Source: WHSW01 sp963749365 (GTDB lineage: Bacteria > Actinomycetota > Thermoleophilia > Solirubrobacterales > 70-9). From it: DNA of 64,000 bases. The notes beneath the pieces were generated by a model that worked only from the letters and a program-made list of their open reading frames with translations, ran no database searches and was not told the origin of the DNA. The stretch spans positions 620,001 to 684,000 of the forward strand of contig CAVVME010000003.1 of the NCBI GenBank assembly GCA_963749365.1. Direction: 5' to 3'. The translations under genes and the position numbers were made by a program. Shown here in pieces: positions 58,740 through 64,000 of the stretch. The first letter of the stretch is position 1. The number at the start of each line of letters is the position of its first letter.

Positions 58740-59138
58740 TCACCGTCCGACGGCTTCGAGGGCGTCGTCCTTCGACTGGTAGAGCTTGATGCTCTGGGCC
58801 TCGCCCCCGCTGATCGTCCAAAGCTGAATACCGACGGCCTCCACATCTACCCCGCTGCCCCGACCGCGCATGCGGACGTGGTTGACGACGATCACCCGCG
58901 ACTCGTCCACGTCGATGATCTCCTCGGGATCCCACTGCACCCCATCAAAGGCTTCGAGGAAGGACGACCAGAGCTCTCGGGCACGTTCCTTCCCTTCGTA
59001 AATCCCCCTCAAGGGGCCAATCGAGTTCGACCAGTCCAACTTGACGTTCTCGACGGCGTCCTCAAGCGCAGCGTCAACATCCCCCCGATTGACCGAATCA
59101 AGGGCACGGCGCACCATCTCCACGTTCTCCCGCGACAT
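58740..59138 (-). CDS. NTF2/SnoaL-like protein, copy 10
   Basis: A 132-residue protein from ATG 59138: MSRENVEMVRRALDSVNRGD to the shortened tail KDDALEAVGR. It reads IGPLRGIYEGKERARELWSS in the centre. The tail change removes the embedded GGAG; there is no downstream unit. Confidence 0.85.
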   Translation of the reverse strand: MSRENVEMVRRALDSVNRGDVDAALEDAVENVKLDWSNSIGPLRGIYEGKERARELWSSFLEAFDGVQWDPEEIIDVDESRVIVVNHVRMRGRGSGVDVEAVGIQLWTISGGEAQSIKLYQSKDDALEAVGR

Positions 59139-59153
59139 CGCCCACGCAGTATC
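59139..59153 (-). promoter_or_regulatory. GATACT-N9-ATG box, copy 10
   Basis: GATACT, GCGTGGGCG, ATG; one-base variant of the common spacer. The copy 11 box lies 33 bp away on the opposite strand. Confidence 0.5.
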
Positions 59154-59186
59154 CCGCGGCGACCGCGAGCCGCAGGGCCTATAGGC

Positions 59187-59201
59187 GATACTGCCGCCGG
59201 G
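59187..59201 (+). promoter_or_regulatory. GATACT-N9-ATG box, copy 11
   Basis: GATACT, GCCGCCGGG, ATG; same distance with a different spacer sequence, which argues that GATACT and the spacing are what is conserved. Confidence 0.5.
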
Positions 59202-59612
59202 ATGTCCCCGGAGAACGTGGCCGCCGCGAAACGGATCTATGAGTCGCGGAACCGCGGGGACGTAGACGCCGTGCTGGCGGAGTGCGATCCAAACGTCGAG
59301 TGGCATCCCCATCTCACCACGGTCAGACGCCAACCCATCCGGGGCCACGACGCAGTCCGCGAGTACATGGCATCCCTGCGAGAGGACTGGGAGAGCTTTC
59401 GCCATGAGCCGGAGCAGTTCTTCGATGCGGGTGACAAGGTCGTCGTCTTTCTCCACACCTACGCTCGGGGCCGCTCAAGCGGGGTCGACGTCGAGGTCCC
59501 CGTCGCTCATGTACTCACCTTCAACCGGGGGAAGTGCCTGGGCTACGTGAGCTATCACGATCGGGCCGAGGCACTGAGGGTCGCTGGGTTGAAGGAACGA
59601 CCCGGCGCGTAG
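59202..59612 (+). CDS. NTF2/SnoaL-like protein, copy 11
   Basis: A 136-residue protein from ATG 59202: MSPENVAAAKRIYESRNRGD, RQPIRGHDAVREYMASLRED and a diverged tail EALRVAGLKERPGA. It is divergent from copy 10 over 63 bp with both boxes in between. It has a more distant sequence than the others, perhaps an older member. Confidence 0.84.
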   Translation: MSPENVAAAKRIYESRNRGDVDAVLAECDPNVEWHPHLTTVRRQPIRGHDAVREYMASLREDWESFRHEPEQFFDAGDKVVVFLHTYARGRSSGVDVEVPVAHVLTFNRGKCLGYVSYHDRAEALRVAGLKERPGA

Positions 59613-59629
59613 CCGTAGGCTTGAGCCGT

Positions 59630-59986
59630 CTATTCGGCGGGCTCGAAGACGTGCTCGGCGTCACCCGGGGACACGAGGATGACCCCCCGGACCGGGACCT
59701 CTCCGGAGTTCCAGACGGTGTGGCGCGTTCCGCGCGGGACAAAGACCGTGCTGCCGGGAGCCACCTCCATCTCGCGGTCACCGAGAAGGAACGTGGCCTC
59801 TCCGGAGGCCACATAGAACGTCTCGTCGGTGTGGGGGTGCAGATGCGGCGGGGGCCCGGGCTCACCCGGGGGGACCAACCCGATCATCGCTACGTAGGAC
59901 CCCCGAGTCTCATCGGGGCCAAGGGTGATCGGGTCCGGGGTTTCCGGGGGCGGGATAACCGTGCATCCGTTGATCGTCTCCATCAT
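59630..59986 (-). CDS. Small cupin-domain protein
   Basis: A 118-residue cupin_2-type protein. Motif 1 is PPHLHPHTDETFYVASGEA and motif 2 PGSTVFVPRGTRHTVWN, with all four metal ligands (His, His, Glu, His). It is probably a sensor or simple dioxygenase-like enzyme. It lies between NTF2-like genes 11 and 12. Confidence 0.85.
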   Translation of the reverse strand: MMETINGCTVIPPPETPDPITLGPDETRGSYVAMIGLVPPGEPGPPPHLHPHTDETFYVASGEATFLLGDREMEVAPGSTVFVPRGTRHTVWNSGEVPVRGVILVSPGDAEHVFEPAE

Positions 59987-60030
59987 GGGCCGACCCTAAC
60001 GCACGCGCAGACGGCTCGATGGGCCGCGCC

Positions 60031-60441
60031 CTACTCCGACACCCCGGCGGCTTCGAGGGCTTCAGCGACCGTCCGGTGGATCTCGTTGCGAATGGCCTTG
60101 CCATCCCGGAGAACCCAAAGATGGACGAGGTTCATGTCCAGCTTCACCCCGCTACCCCTCCCCTGACCGGAGATCCGAACCGGCACTATCACGGCATTAC
60201 CCGCGTCGATGAACTCCTCGGGCTCGACTAGGTAGTCCTCAAACGCCTCCAGAGCCTCCTCAGTGGCGCGGAGGAAACCCTCCGGTCCGAAGCGGCTCCC
60301 AGCCGCCGAGTCCGCGATGCCAAGTCCACCGGCGTCGGGGAGCGTCGCCCCGTCCGCGATCAGGCCCGCCACCGCTTCGAAGTCTCCAGCCGCGTAGCGC
60401 TCATACCCGCGCCGCACGATCTCGACGTTCTCCTGCGACAT
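60031..60441 (-). CDS. NTF2/SnoaL-like protein, copy 12
   Basis: A 136-residue protein from ATG 60441: MSQENVEIVRRGYERYAAGD, RFGPEGFLRATEEALEAFED and tail AEALEAAGVSE. The standard GATACT-N9 box is upstream. The next sequence upstream is the 71-bp repeat at 60481-60551, followed by the tRNA-Gly gene. Confidence 0.86.
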   Translation of the reverse strand: MSQENVEIVRRGYERYAAGDFEAVAGLIADGATLPDAGGLGIADSAAGSRFGPEGFLRATEEALEAFEDYLVEPEEFIDAGNAVIVPVRISGQGRGSGVKLDMNLVHLWVLRDGKAIRNEIHRTVAEALEAAGVSE

Positions 60442-60456
60442 CGCCCGCGCAGTATC
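60442..60456 (-). promoter_or_regulatory. GATACT-N9-ATG box, copy 12
   Basis: GATACT, GCGCGGGCG, ATG; identical to copies 1, 3, 6 and 7. Confidence 0.5.
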
Positions 60457-60480
60457 GCGTCGTCCGGCGGACTAGGCCCA

Positions 60481-60551
60481 GCCGAGCGCGAGTGGTCGGC
60501 CTGTGAGAAGTGCCACGCGGCGATCGAGGCCGATGACCGAGAGGCTCTCCT
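60481..60551 (+). repeat. 71-bp dispersed repeat, copy 2
   Basis: Encodes AEREWSACEKCHAAIEAD then DREALL in frame; about 94 percent identical to 38371-38441. It stands between an NTF2-like gene and tRNA-Gly. Confidence 0.7.
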
Positions 60552-60558
60552 TGAGCAG

Positions 60559-60584
60559 AAAACCCCCGGCAAGCGGGGGCTTCC
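60559..60584 (-). terminator. Rho-independent terminator of tRNA-Gly
   Basis: On the minus strand a CCCCCGC-TTGC-CGGGGG stem is followed by TTTT, 5 bases beyond the tRNA 3' end. Confidence 0.8.
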
Positions 60585-60588
60585 TGAG

Positions 60589-60662
60589 AGCGGCTGATGG
60601 GATTCGAACCCACGACCTTCTGCATGGCAAGCAGACGCTCTAGCCAACTGAGCTACAGCCGC
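60589..60662 (-). tRNA. tRNA-Gly (GCC)
   Basis: A 74-base cloverleaf: acceptor GCGGCTG/CAGCCGC, discriminator U, D-arm GCTC/GAGC, anticodon arm TCTGC-TTGCCAT-GCAGA (anticodon GCC) and T-arm GTGGG-TTCGAAT-CCCAT. CCA is not encoded. Confidence 0.95.
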
Positions 60663-60694
60663 GCGAGCGCCCGAGTATACGAAGCGGGAACCGG

Positions 60695-63187
60695 CTAGCT
60701 CGTCCCGCGACGACGGGCGACCAGCCGTAACGAGCGACCGCGAACGGTCACCGAGAGCACCCGCGTGTCACGGTCATAGGACCACTTGGAAGCTGCCAGC
60801 GGCGCGCCGTCGACGCTCACCGCGCGTGGGTGGAAGCGCTCGGAGAGCGTCCCGAGCGTGGCCTGGATGCGGTAGGTGCGCCGGCGCTCGCCCTGGATCC
60901 GCAGCGCCCAGCCCCGTCGCCGCTCGCGCGAGCGGATTCGCTCGTCCTCGTAGAGGCGCGCCGAGCTCTTGCCCCGAGGGAAGGCCAGCAGAGCCAGCTC
61001 GTCGCGGCGCTCGTCGAGCGCGGTGGTCGAACCGTCCGGGTAGTCGCTGAGCGTGTCGACATCGGCCGGCAGCAGACCCAGCAGCGTCCCGGCGCGAGCC
61101 AGAAGGGGCAACTCGTCCAGCGGAGCGGGCAGGGTGACCTCCCTGCCACCACGGAGCAGCTTCGCGCGCTCCAGGGCGAGCGACCCGCGGCGCTCGCGGA
61201 ACCGCGCCGAGCGCCAGAGGTCGACCCAGCGACCGCGTGGAAGGTAGAGAGCTCGCTCGGTGGCCCCCGGCTCGAGCACCGGCGCCGCGAGCAGGTCGGG
61301 GCCGAAGAGGAACTCATCGTCGCGCTCAATCGCCCGCCGATCGCCCGGGAAGGCGAGCGAGAGGTGGCGCATGATCGGGAGCCCGCGGCGCTGATAGGAC
61401 GCCTCGGCGGCAACGAGATAGGGATAGAGCTGGGTGCGCAGCTTCGCATAGCGGCGCCAGTTGGCGATTTGGTCGGCGTCCCAGACCTGCGGCCGCGACT
61501 TCTCGGGGACGGCGATCCCGTCGGCCTCAGTGCGCATCACGCCCGAAACGGCCCCCAACTGGACCCAGCGGATCAGCAGCTCCGGTGTCAGCTCGTCCGC
61601 TCCGATCGCGAAGAAGCCACCGATGTCCGACCCCCAGGTGCTGATCCCCGAGAGCCCGATGCTGAGCGCCTGTCGGACCGCGGACCGCAGGCCGTCGAAT
61701 CCGAACGTCGTCGTCGGATCGCCGCCCCAGACGACCCCGGCGCAGGGCGCGGTACCGCTCCAACCGGAACGCTGGAAGCGGACGATCGGTCGCGGCGCCG
61801 CCGCGGCGGCGTCGGCGGCGGCGCAGTGGTACTGGCGGGGGTAGGGGTTGTGAACCGCCGTTCCCGGCACGCCGGCGGCGGTCTGCGAGTCGAGCGGCGT
61901 GTATTCGCCGAAGTCCTCCATCCAGCCGTCATGACCGTCCTCGAGCGCCTCCGCGACAACCGAGGAGAAGCCTTGGCGCCCGGCCGGATCGGTGAAGTCG
62001 AACTCTGCGACGTCGAACGAGCTGGCGGTCGAGTACTGGAACAGGTACGGCTCGCCGGCCGCGTTCTCGATCAGCCCGCCACCGGCCGCGGCCTGGTTGA
62101 ACACCGGGCCGTAACTGGCGCAGACCATCGGGTTGAAGTAGGTCGTCACCGCGAGGCCGCGTTCGTGGATCGCGGCGGTCCGGGCACGTTCCGCGTCTCG
62201 GCGACCCTGCTGGTCGCCACAAGGGAGGTAGTGCAAATAGGTCTGGGCGACCGAGAGCGGCACATCCGCGGCTTGAAGCTGGTCGAGCAACCCGAGCTGC
62301 TCGCTCACGTTCCCGGTGGGTTGCAGCCAAGGCCCGAAAACCCACGGCGCTGCGGCCGGGGGCTGGCGACCCGTGGCCCGGGTGAGCCGCTCGAGCACGT
62401 CGGCGGGCTCGGGCCCGGCGAAGAAGCGCAGCCTGAAGCGCGAAGGCGGCGGCGCGGAGGCCGGCACCGCCTCGTCCGGCGGTCCCTTGACCACCTCGAC
62501 GCTCCACGAGCCGTCCTGGTCGAGGCGGAAGTAGCTCGTCTCGGGGTTGTCGACGAGGACGCCGTATCCGCCGGTCGAGAGCAGCCACGGGACCGGGTAG
62601 TAGGTGGCGTCGTCACGCGGACGGAACCCCCACTCGGGGACGAAGAGCTCGATCACCGACCACTCGTCGGGCTGATAGGGCCCGTCGGCGACATAGTTCT
62701 CGACCACTTTGCCGCGCTGATCGACCGCGTTCGAGCGCTCGCCGAAGCCGAGGTAGCGCTCGCCCGGATCGGCGAGGAAACCGATCCCGAGGGCCTCGAC
62801 CGCCGGCCCTGGTCCGAGCACCGCGGCCTCGAGCTCGATCACGCCCTCCTGCGCGGCCCGCAGTCGGAGCTCGATCGTGCGGCCCGCCGGGTCGTTGGTC
62901 GCCAGCTCGGCGAGGTACTCGTCGCCGTGCGCGGTCCCGCTCAGGGTCCGAATCGCGTGGTGCCAGACGCCGCCCGATCGAAAGCCGAGCGTCCCCGAGG
63001 GCCCTGGACCGGTCGCCGGGTCCTCCGCGAGCACCGTGGCGCCGCTCTGATCGAGCAGGGACAGTCCCCAGGGGTCGAGCGAGACATCGGCCCGCAGCGC
63101 ACCGGCGTCAGCGACGGTTACCGCCGCGGCCGGCGCGCACGCGAGCAGCGCTGCGCAGACGGCCGCAAGCGCCGCGACCCGCTTCAC
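60695..63187 (-). CDS. Secreted GH31-family glycosidase
   Basis: An 830-residue enzyme from GTG 63187 (signal MKRVAALAAVCAALLACAPA). The open frame reaches further upstream, but that part lies antisense to nothing conserved and overlaps the VOC gene. The N-terminal beta-sandwich includes YLGFGERSNAVDQRGK. The barrel carries Asp425 in WMEDFGEYTP (nucleophile) and Asp521 in TWGSDIGGF (acid/base). Late blocks are RTQLYPYLVAAEASYQRRGL and EFLFGPDLLAAPVL. It is predicted to release alpha-linked glucose or xylose, or a sulfosugar, outside the cell; the substrate is unknown. Confidence 0.9.
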   Translation of the reverse strand: MKRVAALAAVCAALLACAPAAAVTVADAGALRADVSLDPWGLSLLDQSGATVLAEDPATGPGPSGTLGFRSGGVWHHAIRTLSGTAHGDEYLAELATNDPAGRTIELRLRAAQEGVIELEAAVLGPGPAVEALGIGFLADPGERYLGFGERSNAVDQRGKVVENYVADGPYQPDEWSVIELFVPEWGFRPRDDATYYPVPWLLSTGGYGVLVDNPETSYFRLDQDGSWSVEVVKGPPDEAVPASAPPPSRFRLRFFAGPEPADVLERLTRATGRQPPAAAPWVFGPWLQPTGNVSEQLGLLDQLQAADVPLSVAQTYLHYLPCGDQQGRRDAERARTAAIHERGLAVTTYFNPMVCASYGPVFNQAAAGGGLIENAAGEPYLFQYSTASSFDVAEFDFTDPAGRQGFSSVVAEALEDGHDGWMEDFGEYTPLDSQTAAGVPGTAVHNPYPRQYHCAAADAAAAAPRPIVRFQRSGWSGTAPCAGVVWGGDPTTTFGFDGLRSAVRQALSIGLSGISTWGSDIGGFFAIGADELTPELLIRWVQLGAVSGVMRTEADGIAVPEKSRPQVWDADQIANWRRYAKLRTQLYPYLVAAEASYQRRGLPIMRHLSLAFPGDRRAIERDDEFLFGPDLLAAPVLEPGATERALYLPRGRWVDLWRSARFRERRGSLALERAKLLRGGREVTLPAPLDELPLLARAGTLLGLLPADVDTLSDYPDGSTTALDERRDELALLAFPRGKSSARLYEDERIRSRERRRGWALRIQGERRRTYRIQATLGTLSERFHPRAVSVDGAPLAASKWSYDRDTRVLSVTVRGRSLRLVARRRGTS

Positions 63188-63224
63188 CGCAGCGCGAGCA
63201 GGGGCCTCGATCTCGCCCCGCCGA

Positions 63225-63737
63225 TCACCCTCGCTCGAGCTCGGAGAGCAGCCCGGGAAGGTCGAGCGGGGCGGTGAACATCGCCACCCCCGACGAGCCG
63301 TCAGCCGGGCGCGGCCACTGCTCGCGCGGGCGGTCCCAGTAGAGCTCGACCCCGTTCTGGTCGGGATCGCGCAGATAGATCGCCTCGCTGACCCCGTGAT
63401 CGGAGGCGCCGTCGAGCGCGATCCCGGCGTCGAGCACGCGCCGAACCGAATCGGCGAGTGCCCGCCGGGTCGGATAGCGGATCGCGGTGTGAAAGAGGCC
63501 CGTGCTGCCGGGTGGCGGCGGCGAGCCGCCCTTCGACTGCCAGGTGTTGAGGCCGATGTGGTGGTGGTAGTCGCCGGCGGCGACGAACGCCGCATCGGCC
63601 CCGAAGCGGTCCTGGAGCTCGAACCCGAGCACCCCGGAGTAGAAGTCGAGCGCCCGGTCGAGATCGGCGACCTTGAGGTGGACATGGCCGATCTCGACCT
63701 CCGGATCGATCGGCCGATCGCCTCGCTCGTCGCTCAT
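63225..63737 (-). CDS. VOC-family dioxygenase-like protein (CatE-type)
   Basis: A 170-residue protein from ATG 63737. IGHVHLKVADLDRALDFYSG then VLGFELQDRF and AFVAAGDYHHHIGLNTWQSK; the second half has GLFHTAIRYPTRRALADSVR and LRDPDQNGVELYWDRPREQW. These match extradiol-type or CatE-like VOC proteins with His, His and Glu ligands. It is 37 bp upstream of the glycosidase and may be cotranscribed. Confidence 0.86.
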   Translation of the reverse strand: MSDERGDRPIDPEVEIGHVHLKVADLDRALDFYSGVLGFELQDRFGADAAFVAAGDYHHHIGLNTWQSKGGSPPPPGSTGLFHTAIRYPTRRALADSVRRVLDAGIALDGASDHGVSEAIYLRDPDQNGVELYWDRPREQWPRPADGSSGVAMFTAPLDLPGLLSELERG

Positions 63738-63744
63738 CGCCTGA

Positions 63745-64000
63745 TCATCCCGCGTCGAGCGTCTGATTGACGATCCGGTCGGCCTCGGCGTTCTGCTCGC
63801 GGGGAACGTTTCGCACCGACCAGCGCTCGAACCCGGCGAGCGCGGTGCGCGCGCGCTCGTGCAACTCGGCGAGGTTTCGGTCCTTGACCTTGTACTCGCC
63901 ACGCAGCTGGCGGACGATCAGCTCCGAGTCGCCGATCAGCTCGACCTCACATGCCCCCAGCGCCCGGGCCCGCTCGATCCCGAGCAGCATCGCCCTGTAC
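63745..64000 (-). CDS. RNase H-like protein, N-terminus outside the window
   Basis: The partial frame YRAMLLGIERARALGACEVE then LIGDSELIVRQLRGEYKVKD and VRNVPREQNAEADRIVNQTL is the C-terminal two-thirds of an RNase HI-type domain. The catalytic Asp in GDSELIV and the last Asp in NAEADRI are present. Actinobacteria often have this domain fused to or next to an acid-phosphatase domain; only the RNase H part is visible. It ends 7 bp before the VOC gene. Confidence 0.85.
   Translation of the reverse strand, partial: YRAMLLGIERARALGACEVELIGDSELIVRQLRGEYKVKDRNLAELHERARTALAGFERWSVRNVPREQNAEADRIVNQTLDAG

Noticed and set aside
21337..60441. Integron with attC sites
   Set aside because: The units share coding-end sequence, but no integrase gene, no attI and no attC-like imperfect palindromes were seen, and orientations are mixed.
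60695..63685. 996-codon version of the GH31 gene
   Set aside because: The extra N-terminal part is a shadow of the VOC gene; a signal peptide begins at GTG 63187.

Overview
The window is GC-rich chromosomal DNA with GTG/TTG starts next to ATG, many 4-bp ATGA overlaps and secreted actinobacterial-type proteins. Together with a large paralog family of NTF2/SnoaL-like proteins that begin MSQENVEIVR, this points to an actinomycetote of the class Thermoleophilia (Solirubrobacterales-like). The taxonomic call is inference from protein style; no rRNA is present.

Layout. 1-9 kb is housekeeping on the minus strand: infC-rpmI-rplT, then (after a hairpin terminator) a SpoU-type RNA methyltransferase, pheS and the first codons of pheT. 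An acetyltransferase, a GHL15-like glycosidase, a MOP-type flippase and thrS follow. 9.3-15.8 kb is a minus-strand operon: polytopic membrane protein, NadE-like PP-loop enzyme, asparagine synthase, acyl carrier protein and AMP-forming ligase. It looks like an envelope or glycan modification or small-molecule pathway. 16-21 kb has a secreted penicillin-acylase-like Ntn hydrolase, a 19-codon hydrophobic peptide, an ECF sigma/RskA-like anti-sigma pair and a divergent HtaA-like secreted protein.

21.3-41.5 kb and 55-60.5 kb are accessory islands with about twelve intact NTF2-like genes plus frameshifted copies and terminal fragments, on both strands. The genes share a 5' module (GATACT, usually 9 bases, then ATGTCGCAGGAGAACGT) and a 3' module (codons for EAAGLSE, then TAG). 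The 3' codons TCG-GAG-TAG place a GGAG sequence before the next start codon in tandem pairs (TAG-GCG-ATG). Three other loci (a methyltransferase and two truncated reading frames) carry only the 5' module, and one beta-helix gene lies between a 5' fragment and a 3' fragment. Among these lie phage and mobile-element remains (HK97 prohead protease, a small-terminase-like piece, a tyrosine recombinase C-terminus, a subtilase tail next to a tRNA), a selenium-binding protein, RTX-like proteins, a Tat-exported phospholipase C-type enzyme, cupins and stress proteins.

42-55 kb is more ordinary: tRNA-Cys, alpha/beta hydrolases, a HAD phosphatase, a DUF4395/thioredoxin-like protein, a flavin oxidoreductase divergent from a frameshifted ATPase-LuxR regulator, a UspA protein, a glycosyltransferase, a methyltransferase and an N5-carboxyethylornithine synthase-like enzyme. 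The end has tRNA-Gly, a secreted GH31 glycosidase, a VOC protein and a partial RNase H.

At least six apparent frameshifts are visible. Most need removal of one or two bases, so gene decay and consensus errors must both be considered. No rRNA, CRISPR array, complete IS element or complete prophage was found.
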